Positions 17,054-25,565 of a stretch of 29,936 nt of DNA are shown here, one piece after another. Position numbers and translations under genes: made by a program. The notes beneath the pieces are model-generated. The model saw only the letters and a program-made list of their open reading frames with translations, was not told the origin of the DNA and did no database searches. Within the stretch, counting starts at the first letter, position 1. Every line of letters begins with the position of its first letter. Source of the stretch: Lachnospiraceae bacterium (GTDB taxonomy: Bacteria > Bacillota_A > Clostridia > Lachnospirales > Lachnospiraceae); the NCBI GenBank assembly GCA_016291475.1, contig JAEEXJ010000031.1:1-29936 (forward strand), read 5' to 3'.

Positions 17054-17082
17054 ATTCTATGATGAAATAATAGATTTGGCAA
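17054..17082 (-). promoter_or_regulatory. Promoter of the minus-strand membrane-protein gene
   Basis: Read on the minus strand, TTGCCA (complement of 17077-17082) and TAGAAT (complement of 17054-17059) are separated by 17 bases. The predicted start leaves a leader of about 28 bases carrying the GGAGGG site. Confidence 0.65.
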
Positions 17083-17181
17083 CCGTTTATAAGATGTATG
17101 TATTACATGTGCGTAAGCAGGCAGAATATATAGTGATAGTTATAGACGAGGCAGTATAAATTATTCCGTACGTATTACGAA

Positions 17182-17216
17182 TTGACAGCATAAAAACCCT
17201 TGTCTACAATAAGGGT
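17182..17216 (+). promoter_or_regulatory. Promoter of the sensor kinase gene with overlapping inverted repeat
   Basis: TTGACA (17182-17187), a 17-base spacer and TACAAT (17205-17210) form a near-consensus promoter. ACCCTT (17196-17201) and AAGGGT (17211-17216) flank the -10 symmetrically as an inverted repeat, a possible repressor site. Confidence 0.75.
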
Positions 17217-17249
17217 GATTTCAGATTCGCAAACCGGAAGAGGTGCACA

Positions 17250-18935
17250 GTGGTAATACAGAAGATTCGAAACAGCCTGTTACTTCAGCTTACCTGTATT
17301 GTGCTTGCAGTTCTTGCCGTTCTTACAGCAACACTCTATACATCTTATGTATATGTCAAAGATACAACCCTTAACTATGCAAAGACTCTTGCAGACAGCC
17401 TTCTTCGTCAGGCTGATGATGCGCTGAGTTTTTATGAAGAAAATCTCAGATATAATGCGGAATCGCTTTGCCGTTTCATGATCACTGATGAAGCTGATAT
17501 GGTTGAAAGCGATGCGGGAGAAGCAAGGATTTCCTCCTACTATACGCAGATCGCACAGGGCAACAAAGAGATAGTCTCCGCGATCATTTACGATAACAAT
17601 ATGAACGTACTCATATCACTGGGCAAGCCCCTTGAACTTACGGAGAAGAATCTCTATCTGAGAAAAGAAGCCGACATGAATGCTGACTGGTATTATCAGG
17701 GAGACAGAAATTATTACTACGGCTTTTATTATCCGATATACAGCGGAAGCGGAACCAACGCATCCCAGCTGGGAATGTGCGTGCTCATACTTGAACCCTG
17801 GAGCATAGAGGGAACGCTCTGCAATATCATGAATGAAAATAATGCAGCGATCCTTTTGAGTGATTCAAACAAACTCGATCTTTCTTATCATTCATTCGGG
17901 AAAGTACCTGCGGAACTTTCAATGAGTGATCTTAAGGCGAGTGATGATTATATATACCGCGAAGGCAATTGGCAAAACGGAATAAGGATCGCAGTTGCGG
18001 TTTCGGTATCGGGTAATACTTCGGGAAGCAACACGATCCGGAACATGATAACAGTTGCGGCCGTGCTGACTTCGTTCTTCCTTGCGGTAATCATTCTTTT
18101 CTCGTATCTGCACATGGCAAAGCCGATACATGAGATAGACAGATTCATCGATGATTCCATCGAAAATCCGGATAAAAGATTACGGATGAAGAGAACCGAT
18201 GAGATCGGATCGGTTGCATCGAGCTTAAACCACATGCTTGATGAAAACCAGCGAATGATCGAAGAGATCAGGGAAGGTAAGATACGCCTCTACGAAACAA
18301 AGCTTACGCAGCAGAAGATGGAGATACTTGCTTACCGCAATCAGATCAATCCGCACTTTTTGTACAACACATTTTCGTGCATGAGGGATATGGCACTGAT
18401 TAACGATCAGGACAACATCGCGGAAATGGCAATGGCATTATCGGATATATTCAGATATGCGGTAAAAGCGAGTAATATAGTTACGGTAAGAGATGAAGTA
18501 TCGTATATCGAAAAATATGCGCGTATCATAGAGTTCAGGTTCATGGGAAAGATCACCATCGAAACCAGCGTGGAAAGCTCGGTTCTTGATAAACCGTTGA
18601 TCAGATTTTTCCTGCAGCCGCTTGTTGAGAATGCGGTATTCCACGGACTTGAAAGTAAGATGGATAACGGATTCGTTGATGTACGTATCGAGGGCAGAGG
18701 GGATAAGCTTGCGATAACTATCAAAGACGACGGATGCGGAATGGATGCGGAAGCTCTGGATAAGCTTAAAGAGCTGATCAACGCACCGCATGAAAAAGGC
18801 GGCATCGGTCTTCCGAACATCATTCAGAGATTGCGATTATTCTACGGGGATGAATATACATTTGAAGTAAACAGTATTGTGGGAAAAGGTACCGTGATAA
18901 ACATAGAGGTACCGGATCACATCAGAGAGTCTTGA
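17250..18935 (+). CDS. YesM-type membrane sensor histidine kinase
   Basis: A 561-residue kinase starting at GTG, with GGAAGAGG upstream. Membrane helix 1 is about residues 8-32, an extracellular sensor (probably Cache-like, about 33-262) follows, then helix 2 (about 265-287) and HAMP (DEIGSVASSLNHML). The His-kinase dimerisation motif NQINPHFLYNTF puts the phosphorylated His at 369. The ATPase region has LQPLVENAVFHG (N box), DDGCGM (G1) and GGIGLPNIIQRL (G2). This is the architecture of YesM/LytS-like kinases paired with AraC-type regulators that control sugar transporters. The response regulator gene follows after 19 bases, and a sugar ABC transporter after that, so the signal is probably an extracellular carbohydrate, possibly sensed with the binding protein. 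Confidence 0.93.
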   Translation: MVIQKIRNSLLLQLTCIVLAVLAVLTATLYTSYVYVKDTTLNYAKTLADSLLRQADDALSFYEENLRYNAESLCRFMITDEADMVESDAGEARISSYYTQIAQGNKEIVSAIIYDNNMNVLISLGKPLELTEKNLYLRKEADMNADWYYQGDRNYYYGFYYPIYSGSGTNASQLGMCVLILEPWSIEGTLCNIMNENNAAILLSDSNKLDLSYHSFGKVPAELSMSDLKASDDYIYREGNWQNGIRIAVAVSVSGNTSGSNTIRNMITVAAVLTSFFLAVIILFSYLHMAKPIHEIDRFIDDSIENPDKRLRMKRTDEIGSVASSLNHMLDENQRMIEEIREGKIRLYETKLTQQKMEILAYRNQINPHFLYNTFSCMRDMALINDQDNIAEMAMALSDIFRYAVKASNIVTVRDEVSYIEKYARIIEFRFMGKITIETSVESSVLDKPLIRFFLQPLVENAVFHGLESKMDNGFVDVRIEGRGDKLAITIKDDGCGMDAEALDKLKELINAPHEKGGIGLPNIIQRLRLFYGDEYTFEVNSIVGKGTVINIEVPDHIRES

Positions 18936-18954
18936 TTTAACGGGGTGTAGGGGT

Positions 18955-19677
18955 ATGTTAAGCGTATATATAGCAGACGATGAGGTTTGGATCACACTGG
19001 GTCTGAAAAAACTGCTTGAAAAAACGGGCATCGATACGGAAGTTATCGGTACCGCAAATAACGGACTGGTTGCAAAAGAAGAGATTGGAATGTTTAAGCC
19101 CGATGTCATCTTTACGGATATCAGAATGCCGGGACTTTCGGGACTCGATCTTCTTCAGACGATCCCTGATGTATCACCGGATTCTAAGGTAGTTATCATA
19201 ACGGGATTTGCGGAGTTTTCATATGCGAAGGAAGCAGTGCAGCATCACGCATTCGATTATCTTCTCAAACCTATCAAGGAAGAAGATCTTACAAGAGTGC
19301 TGACTGCGATACTCAAAGAGCGCGGAGAAACGGAAGAAGAAGTAAAGCAGTCTCCGATGTATGATAAAACGATCGACAATGTAGTGTCCGATATCCGCGA
19401 GCATTACATGGAGGATATCTCACTTACTTCGCTTGCCGCAAAATATAACATCAGCATGGCGCGTTTAAGTGAGATGATCAAAGAACATCTTCAGCTTAAT
19501 TTCTCGGATTACATCGCATCGCTCCGCATTCAAAGAGCAAAAGAACTTCTCAGGGATGAAACTCTTTCGATACAGGAAATTGCGGAGATCGTAGGATACA
19601 ACGATTACTTTTACTTTACAAAAGTCTTCAAGAAAGTAGAAGGAATATCACCGAGTAAATACAGAAAAGAAATATGA
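18955..19677 (+). CDS. AraC-type two-component response regulator (compact YesN-like)
   Basis: A 240-residue regulator. The receiver domain (1-120) has the acidic pair DD8-9, the phosphorylation site Asp55 (VIFTDIRMPG), Thr83 and Lys105. The AraC-type DNA-binding domain occupies about 140-240 with two helix-turn-helix units (LTSLAAKYNISMARLSEMIK and IQEIAEIVGYNDYFYFTKVF) and ends with ISPSKYRKE. It is much shorter than typical YesN proteins because the long central region is missing. It is encoded directly after its kinase. Its likely target is the transporter promoter just downstream, where two direct repeats precede the -10. Confidence 0.93.
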   Translation: MLSVYIADDEVWITLGLKKLLEKTGIDTEVIGTANNGLVAKEEIGMFKPDVIFTDIRMPGLSGLDLLQTIPDVSPDSKVVIITGFAEFSYAKEAVQHHAFDYLLKPIKEEDLTRVLTAILKERGETEEEVKQSPMYDKTIDNVVSDIREHYMEDISLTSLAAKYNISMARLSEMIKEHLQLNFSDYIASLRIQRAKELLRDETLSIQEIAEIVGYNDYFYFTKVFKKVEGISPSKYRKEI

Positions 19678-19703
19678 GTGAAAATATTACCAAAACGGCG
19701 AAA

Positions 19704-19740
19704 TTTTTACATGTTGATTTTTCATGCCTAGATTTACTAT
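19704..19740 (+). promoter_or_regulatory. Candidate activator-dependent promoter of the sugar transporter
   Basis: Direct repeats TTTTTACATG (19704-19713) and TTTTTCATG (19718-19726) end nine bases before the candidate -10 TACTAT (19735-19740). No good -35 is present at the right spacing, as expected when an AraC-type activator binds direct repeats over the -35 region. The response regulator encoded immediately upstream is the obvious candidate. Confidence 0.45.
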
Positions 19741-19806
19741 GAAGACACCGGGAGTACTCAAAACAAAATGTGTAGGTTTTCATAGATTTTAGGAGGTATG
19801 GCGTTT

Positions 19807-20988
19807 ATGAAAAAGAGACTGGTAAGTATCGCTCTCAGCTTATTAATGCTCGGATCGACACTTGCAGGTTGCGGAAATGCAGCAACGGGAAATACTTCAT
19901 CCGCACCCGCTTCAAATACGCAGACAACAGCAAATTCATCAACTGATACTATCAAGATCGGTGTATCAATATGGAGTTCTACAGACGTTCTCGGTTCACA
20001 GTGCAAACTGATCCTTGACGAGGCAGCAGAGGCACTCGGCGTTGAAGTTATGTACGTTGACCAGGGACATGTTTCAGAGAAAGTTACCGCATCCGTTGAG
20101 CAGCTTTGCGCGGCAGGATGTCAGGGAATCATCATTTGTAACTCATCCGATACGGAGATGGCATCCGCTATCAAGACCTGTAACGACAATCAGGTTTATC
20201 TTGCACAGTTCTTCCGTATCATCTCTCAGGAAAACAGTGCGGATATTTATAAGGCAGCTCTTGATTCCGAATACTATGTAGGCGCAGTTCACGAGAACGA
20301 GCCCGAAAACGGCGAGAAGCTTGTTCAGATTCTTCTTGAAAGAGGCGACAGAAACATCGGTCTCATCGGATGGGAGCAGGGCGATGCTACCTGGCTCGGA
20401 AGATGGGAAGGCTACAAGGCAGGAGTTGAGAAGTGGAACGCAGCTCATCCTGATGATCAGGCTGTTCTTTCCGAGCCCCAGTATGCAGGAACTTCTTCGG
20501 AAGGCGGTTCCAAGGCAGCTGAAGCTCTTATGAGCGCAAATCCCGATCTCGATGCACTTATCCCTGCAGGCGGCGGTGGAGATCCTCTTCAGGGCGCTAT
20601 CGCAGCTGTTGAAAGAGCAGGAAAGACCGATCAGATCGACATCGTTTCTACCGACTTCCTCCCTGACCTCGGCGAAAGACTTGCTAACGGTTCAATGGCA
20701 GGAGAATCCGGCGGACATTACTGCGATCCTCTCTTCGCATTCATGGCAGTTTACAATGCGATCAAGGGTAACTACAAAGACTTCGGCGGAAAGTTCGAAG
20801 ACATCAATTTCCCTTATCTCTATGTTGCATCACCCGAAGATTATAAGGATTATGAGAAGTATTTCGTAGATCAGCTTCCTTATACTCCCGAAGAACTCGT
20901 TCAGATGTCAAACCTTGACCTGGAAGGACTTAAAGCTGCAGCAGCGGCCTTGTCAATAGAAGACGCGGCGGCCCGATCCGGCAGTTAA
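19807..20988 (+). CDS. Sugar-binding lipoprotein of an ABC transporter
   Basis: A 393-residue protein starting at the second ATG of the frame, because AGGAGG lies 10 bases before it but only one base before the ATG at 19798. The signal peptide ends in the lipobox STLAGC with the lipidated Cys at 22. A Ser/Thr-rich linker follows. From about residue 45 the protein has the type-I periplasmic-binding-protein fold of the RbsB/XylF class (IKIGVSIWSS at the start, GCQGIIICNSSD, IGLIGWEQGD). Its position before two RbsC-like permeases and an RbsA-like ATPase identifies it as the uptake receptor. Sugar specificity is not evident. The smooth, preferred codon use suggests high expression. Confidence 0.9.
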   Translation: MKKRLVSIALSLLMLGSTLAGCGNAATGNTSSAPASNTQTTANSSTDTIKIGVSIWSSTDVLGSQCKLILDEAAEALGVEVMYVDQGHVSEKVTASVEQLCAAGCQGIIICNSSDTEMASAIKTCNDNQVYLAQFFRIISQENSADIYKAALDSEYYVGAVHENEPENGEKLVQILLERGDRNIGLIGWEQGDATWLGRWEGYKAGVEKWNAAHPDDQAVLSEPQYAGTSSEGGSKAAEALMSANPDLDALIPAGGGGDPLQGAIAAVERAGKTDQIDIVSTDFLPDLGERLANGSMAGESGGHYCDPLFAFMAVYNAIKGNYKDFGGKFEDINFPYLYVASPEDYKDYEKYFVDQLPYTPEELVQMSNLDLEGLKAAAAALSIEDAAARSGS

Positions 20989-21000
20989 TATCGTTTGCTC

Positions 21001-21032
21001 AGAGCCGGTATCGCAGGTACGGTACCGGCTCT
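21001..21032 (+). other. Intra-operon hairpin after the binding-protein gene
   Basis: AGAGCCGGTA (21001-21010) pairs with TACCGGCTCT (21023-21032), a perfect 10-bp stem with a 12-base loop. It is followed by TATTATCT rather than a U-run. Such hairpins commonly protect the binding-protein mRNA or partly terminate it so that the receptor is made in excess of the membrane proteins. Confidence 0.7.
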
Positions 21033-21063
21033 TATTATCTGAAAATATACGAGGTTTATCGGT

Positions 21064-22029
21064 ATGTCTAAAACAAAAGAAAGTACGGGGAAAAAACTTT
21101 CCGGTCAGGTAAAGGGGTATATACTTTTAATTCTTCTGGTTCTCATATCATGGGGAATCTTTAAAGTCATCACTCCGGATAATTTCGGATCTCCCAAAAA
21201 TCTTCTCAGTTATTTCGAAGCATCTCTTCTTGCGGCGGTTGGTGCCGTAGGATTCTATTTCGTAATGGTAATGGGAATGTTCGACTTTTCCATCGGTGCA
21301 AATATCATGCTCTCCGCAATAGTGGGATGCGTATTTGCAAACCGTTTCGGACTGGGATATTTCGGTCTTGTTGTCGGTGCGATCCTGACAGGTGCACTTG
21401 TAGGTCTGATAAACGGATCTTTCTATGTTAAGCTCAGGATCCCGTCTATGATCGTAACAACGGGACTTGCTCTTATCTATGAGTCCGTTGCCAACTTTAT
21501 AGCGGGAGGCGTTGAACAGACACTTCCCTCAGGTCTCAGGGCATTCGGACAGATGCCCGGTAATCTGATACTTGCGGTGATGGCATTTGCTCTCGCTTAT
21601 CTTATCCTTAACTACACCAAGATAGGTACATATACATACGCCATAGGAAGTAACGAATTCGTTGCCAAGAATATGGGTATCAATGTCAATCTGTATAAGG
21701 TACTTGCATTTATCATAAGCGGTGCTTTCTTAGGCATCATGGCTGTGCTTACCATCAGCTACGGATCATCCATGGTTGCGGTAACCGGTATGGCTTCCAT
21801 GAGCAGAAACTTTGTCCCCACCATGGGATGTTTCTTCGGTCTTGCTTTTAAGAAGTACGGAATGCCCATCCCGGCTATCATCATCGGAGAATTTGTCATC
21901 AACATCATCTTCTTCGGTTTCATAGCACTGGGTGCACCTACCGCAGTACAGGACGTCATCACGGGACTGGCTCTTCTTATTATCGTTACGATGACAACAA
22001 ATGTTGCCAAGGGCGAGATAGTTAAATAG
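21064..22029 (+). CDS. Sugar ABC transporter permease (RbsC-like), first of two
   Basis: A 321-residue protein with 8-10 hydrophobic segments and the BPD_transp_2 family features: MGMFDFSIGANIMLSAIVG after the third helix and TYAIGSNEFVAKNMGINV, the coupling-helix region. It forms part of the membrane channel for the sugar bound by the upstream lipoprotein. A second, different permease is encoded after the ATPase gene, so the channel is probably a heterodimer. The ATPase start lies 14 bases after this stop. Confidence 0.9.
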   Translation: MSKTKESTGKKLSGQVKGYILLILLVLISWGIFKVITPDNFGSPKNLLSYFEASLLAAVGAVGFYFVMVMGMFDFSIGANIMLSAIVGCVFANRFGLGYFGLVVGAILTGALVGLINGSFYVKLRIPSMIVTTGLALIYESVANFIAGGVEQTLPSGLRAFGQMPGNLILAVMAFALAYLILNYTKIGTYTYAIGSNEFVAKNMGINVNLYKVLAFIISGAFLGIMAVLTISYGSSMVAVTGMASMSRNFVPTMGCFFGLAFKKYGMPIPAIIIGEFVINIIFFGFIALGAPTAVQDVITGLALLIIVTMTTNVAKGEIVK

Positions 22030-22043
22030 GGAGGAGAAATGTG

Positions 22044-23543
22044 ATGAGTGATATACGATTGGAAGTTAAGAAGGTCAGTAAGAGCTTCGGTATCACAAAA
22101 GCTCTTGATGAGGTTTCTTTTAATATAAACAAAGGCGAGATACATGCTCTTATAGGTGAGAACGGATCAGGAAAGTCCACTCTTACCAACTCTCTGGCAG
22201 GAATTTATCACAAAGACTACGGTCAGTTTATCCTTGACGGTAAAGAGATAGATCCCGCCAATCAGGTAGAAGCAAACAATGAAGGTATTTCAATCATAGT
22301 GCAGGAGCTCGGAACTCTTGACGGACTTACCGTTGCGGAGAATATTTTCCTGGGACACGAGAATGCCTTTGTAAAAATGGGTATCAAAAATACCGCAGCA
22401 ATGAACCGCAAGGCAAATGAGCTGTTAAAAAAATACGGATTCGACCGTATCAAAGCATCCGACATGATCGATGACTATAACTTCGAAGACAGAAAACTTG
22501 TTGAGATCGTAAAAGCAACATACTTCGAGCCCAAGATAGTCGTCATAGATGAGACCACCACAGCTCTTTCGAGAGAAGGACGTGATGAACTGTACAAGCA
22601 CATGAAGAGGATAAGGGAAGAGGGAAATACGGTCATATTTATATCCCACGATCTTCCCGAAGTTCTTACAATGTCGGATACCATCACCGTACTCAGAGAC
22701 GGCGTGTACATTGATACCGTTAAGAGCAGTGATATCGATGAAGACGGACTTAAAAAGCTCATGGTTGGCCGTGAGGTTACCGGAGCATATTACAGAGCGG
22801 ATTACGATGAGGAAGTTTCAAGTGAAGTCGTAATGAGAGTTGAGGAGGTCAGCGTACCGGGATTGATCTCGAACATCAGCTTTGAGCTTCACAAGGGCGA
22901 GATCCTGGGATTCGGAGGATTGTCCGAATCCGGAATGCATGAGATTGGAAAGGCCTGCTTCGGGGCTTCCTTTGACAGAACAGGAAGAGTAGTCCTCTCA
23001 GACGGAACCCAGATCAATGATATACCCACCGCAATTTCACACAGCATTGCTTATACCTCCAAGGACAGGGATAACGAGTCACTGGTGATGAATCAGAGTA
23101 TCAGGGACAATATCTGCCTTCCTTCTCTGGACAAACTGGCTAATAAAGCTCATATGCTAAGTGACAGGAAGCTCAGATCCTTTGCGGATGAATATGCCAA
23201 AAAGATGTCTACCAAGATGCAGGGCGTGGATCAGTTTGTGTCCAACCTTTCGGGAGGAAACAAACAAAAAGTTGTTCTGGCACGCTGGATAGGTAAGGAC
23301 TCAGACATACTTCTTCTCGACAGCCCCACAAGAGGAATTGATATAAAAGTAAAACAGGATATCTATCAGTTGATGGATAAGATGCGTAAATCCGGAAAGT
23401 CGATCATCATGATCTCCGAAGAGCTTGCTGAACTTATCGGAATGTGCGACAGGATCATCGTTATGAAAGACGGATCCATAAGCGGCGAGCTGAAACGTAG
23501 TGAAAGTCTGGATGAGAACAGTCTCATCGCCAAGATGGTTTAA
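22044..23543 (+). CDS. Sugar ABC transporter ATPase with two nucleotide-binding domains (RbsA-like)
   Basis: A 499-residue double-NBD ATPase starting at the ATG nine bases after GGAGG; a GTG at 22041 is possible. NBD1 has an intact Walker A (GENGSGKST, 38-46), Walker B with Glu170 (VVIDETT) and the switch His202, but its signature is DYNFEDRKLVEI instead of the usual LSxxxxQxVEI. NBD2 has the degenerate Walker A normal for this family (GFGGLSESG, 289-297) and an intact signature LSGGNKQK (402-409). Its Walker B reads LLLDSPTRGID, where Ser427 replaces the catalytic Glu. One composite ATP site is therefore complete and the other appears inactive. It energises the two flanking permeases. Confidence 0.93.
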   Translation: MSDIRLEVKKVSKSFGITKALDEVSFNINKGEIHALIGENGSGKSTLTNSLAGIYHKDYGQFILDGKEIDPANQVEANNEGISIIVQELGTLDGLTVAENIFLGHENAFVKMGIKNTAAMNRKANELLKKYGFDRIKASDMIDDYNFEDRKLVEIVKATYFEPKIVVIDETTTALSREGRDELYKHMKRIREEGNTVIFISHDLPEVLTMSDTITVLRDGVYIDTVKSSDIDEDGLKKLMVGREVTGAYYRADYDEEVSSEVVMRVEEVSVPGLISNISFELHKGEILGFGGLSESGMHEIGKACFGASFDRTGRVVLSDGTQINDIPTAISHSIAYTSKDRDNESLVMNQSIRDNICLPSLDKLANKAHMLSDRKLRSFADEYAKKMSTKMQGVDQFVSNLSGGNKQKVVLARWIGKDSDILLLDSPTRGIDIKVKQDIYQLMDKMRKSGKSIIMISEELAELIGMCDRIIVMKDGSISGELKRSESLDENSLIAKMV

Positions 23544-23555
23544 GGAGGGATGATC

Positions 23556-24506
23556 ATGAACGATTTAAAGACAGGAGCATTTAATAAACAATTCGTCTAT
23601 AATCTGATCCGTTCGTCGCTCCCGATAATCGGACTTATTACAGTGTGCATCGTATTTAATATCCTGACACACGGAAGTATGTGGAACAGCCGTAAGCTGA
23701 TCCTCAATCAGATCTACGTTGTTATGATCTCTGCAACGGGAGTGTTCTTTATCATGACCATGGGCGGCCTGGACTTTTCACAGGGATCCATCATGGGAAT
23801 TGCGTCCATCGTCGTATGCATGCTATCCGGAAAGAACATGATTCTTGCAATACTCGGCGGAATACTTGCAGGCGCGGTAATCGGTGCATTTAACGCATTC
23901 TTCTATGTTAAAAGAAAGATCAAGTCATTCATAGTTACCATTTGTACCATGTTCCTGTTCCGCGGTGTAATCAAGTACATGGCATCGAATTCGCCGGTAG
24001 CTGCGAGCATGAAGGTATATGATTATGACACTACTGCCATAAAACTTGGAATTACCGCAGCGGTACTTATCGTAAGCTTTATTGTATTTCGATTCACCGG
24101 CTTCGGCATCAAACTTAAAGCCATCGGTGCCGGTGAGAAAGCAACAAAGTTCGCAGGTGTCAGGACAGACAGAGTTAAGTTTCTTATCTATGTGCTGTCA
24201 GGTGCCATAACAGGACTTGCTGCATTCGTAAATATAGTCAAGAACGGATCTGCAACAGCCAATGTGGGAAGCCAGCTGGAAACACAGATCCTCATCGCAC
24301 TTGTCCTCGGCGGAATGCCTATTTCGGGCGGAGCCAAGGTTCGCTTTGAAAATGTCATCGTCGGTTCGCTTCTCTATGTAGTACTTACAAACGGACTTAT
24401 CATGATGGGCCTTTCGACTCAGATGATGCAGCTGATCCAGGGTATTATCTTTCTGATCTTCGTTGCAATATTCGCTGACAGAGAAAGCTTATCCGTAATC
24501 AAATAA
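23556..24506 (+). CDS. Sugar ABC transporter permease (RbsC-like), second of two
   Basis: A 316-residue protein. The ATG at 23556 is chosen because AAGGAGGG ends directly before the ATG at 23550 and is correctly spaced for the later one. It has 8-10 membrane segments with the family motif TMGGLDFSQGSIMGIASIV and the coupling region KAIGAGEKATKFAGV, and near the end LGGMPISGGAKV. It is clearly related to, but diverged from, the first permease. It is the last gene of the transporter operon; no strong terminator follows except the palindrome at 24541-24601. Confidence 0.9.
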   Translation: MNDLKTGAFNKQFVYNLIRSSLPIIGLITVCIVFNILTHGSMWNSRKLILNQIYVVMISATGVFFIMTMGGLDFSQGSIMGIASIVVCMLSGKNMILAILGGILAGAVIGAFNAFFYVKRKIKSFIVTICTMFLFRGVIKYMASNSPVAASMKVYDYDTTAIKLGITAAVLIVSFIVFRFTGFGIKLKAIGAGEKATKFAGVRTDRVKFLIYVLSGAITGLAAFVNIVKNGSATANVGSQLETQILIALVLGGMPISGGAKVRFENVIVGSLLYVVLTNGLIMMGLSTQMMQLIQGIIFLIFVAIFADRESLSVIK

Positions 24507-24540
24507 TTTTCTTTTTCATGGTTTCCTCCAAGTAACCAAA

Positions 24541-24601
24541 TGACAATGGGGACGCTTCTGCTTTGTCACCCGGTGACAAAACAGAAGCGTCTCCATTGTC
24601 A
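24541..24601 (+). repeat. Palindromic element, family A, copy 1
   Basis: Arms of 30 bases (24541-24570 and 24572-24601) around a single central C, complementary except at two positions. The arm begins TGACAATGGGGACGCTTCTG and ends TTGTCACC. The same element, perfectly symmetric, recurs at 25566-25626. It could serve as a terminator-like hairpin for the transporter operon. It resembles REP/MITE-type repeats moved by REP-associated transposases, but no transposase is in this window. Confidence 0.9.
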
Positions 24602-24724
24602 TATCCGTATGCCGAAAAGATGGGAAATTGCACATTGATCCCAGTTGAAGGAAGACATACCGTATATATAGATGATCCTGAAACGGTTTCGAATATAATA
24701 GAGGAATTTATTGCAGGAATATGA
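24602..24724 (+). pseudogene. C-terminal remnant of an alpha/beta-hydrolase-like protein
   Basis: An open frame directly after palindrome A1 encodes about 40 residues ending at TGA 24722-24724. It has no start codon or ribosome site in a sensible position. The peptide runs YPYAEKMGNCTLIPVEG, then RHTVYIDDPETVSNIIEEFI, resembling the end of alpha/beta-hydrolases: a catalytic His followed by a helix starting DDPE. The rest of such a gene is not present upstream. I read it as a gene end left behind by a deletion whose edge coincides with the palindrome. The family call is from pattern only. Confidence 0.5.
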
Positions 24725-24791
24725 TGTCCGTGACATCCGAAATCATCTATCGTATAGTTGAAAGGAAGATATTTCGATAGGAGGTTGTAAA

Positions 24792-25118
24792 ATGCCGGTT
24801 AAGAAAAACAGTAAATATGTTGTGTATTTGATCGTGCTACTTATCCTTCAGATTCTATTAATGTTCTTCAATCTGGCTTTTGCGTTTTGGGGAGAGTATT
24901 CTCACGGATATGCTTCCAATATTTGGTCCATCATATGGAATAAAGGTTTTATGCTCCTGTGGATCCTTATATCCAATCTTGTATGCCTTATTTCGGGGAT
25001 AATAGGACTGATAACCGCGAAGGGCAATGTGGCAAAGTGCGTGCTGTCCATAGTCTCGATCGTGATGTTTATACTCGGGGCTTTTGTAGTACTGTTTACC
25101 ATAGGTTCAAATTTTTAA
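24792..25118 (+). CDS. Small membrane protein of unknown function
   Basis: A 108-residue protein with AGGAGG eight bases before its ATG. Three hydrophobic segments (about 8-32, 50-75 and 80-104) are joined by short loops, one with GEYSHGYASN. No family recognised. It stands between the hydrolase remnant and another small membrane-protein gene, in the patchy accessory part of the window, with no visible terminator between the two. Confidence 0.65.
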   Translation: MPVKKNSKYVVYLIVLLILQILLMFFNLAFAFWGEYSHGYASNIWSIIWNKGFMLLWILISNLVCLISGIIGLITAKGNVAKCVLSIVSIVMFILGAFVVLFTIGSNF

Positions 25119-25202
25119 TCATGTAAAATGTGACGGGTTTCCGTGCTTTTCCGTCAGAATAAATAGAAACCGGTTTGATTTACAGATTATATGGAGGGTA
25201 AA

Positions 25203-25565
25203 ATGGCTACTATTCACTACAGAACATTAAACATGCAATTGAAAAGAGCAATAGTAAACAGAAGTCTTTCCGAAGATCAATTAAGGGAAGCTGCTGAGAA
25301 CGTCAAAGCCGGCAATAAGAAAACAATGAAAACCATCAATATTGCGATGATAATATGCGCAGTAATATTCCTCATAATGTTTGTTCCCGTCATTAGAGAA
25401 AACGGTGATCCCAAATTCATCGGAATCATGCTGGCGATCATTGTCGGATCACTTGCATTTGTTTATGCCGTCATCTATGAACTCATGGTAGGAGTACTGA
25501 AAGGACAGTTCAACAAAGCGGTGAAAAAGGGCTATCCTGAAATGGCTAAAGAATTAAAGGTATAG
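25203..25565 (+). CDS. Small two-helix membrane protein of unknown function
   Basis: A 120-residue protein. The ATG at 25203 is preceded by GGAGGG at good spacing; the ATG at 25191 overlaps that ribosome site and is unlikely. An amphipathic, basic N-terminal half (KRAIVNRSLSEDQLREAAENV) is followed by two membrane helices (about 44-66 and 75-97) and a basic tail. No family recognised. Its TAG stop directly abuts palindrome A2. Confidence 0.65.
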   Translation: MATIHYRTLNMQLKRAIVNRSLSEDQLREAAENVKAGNKKTMKTINIAMIICAVIFLIMFVPVIRENGDPKFIGIMLAIIVGSLAFVYAVIYELMVGVLKGQFNKAVKKGYPEMAKELKV

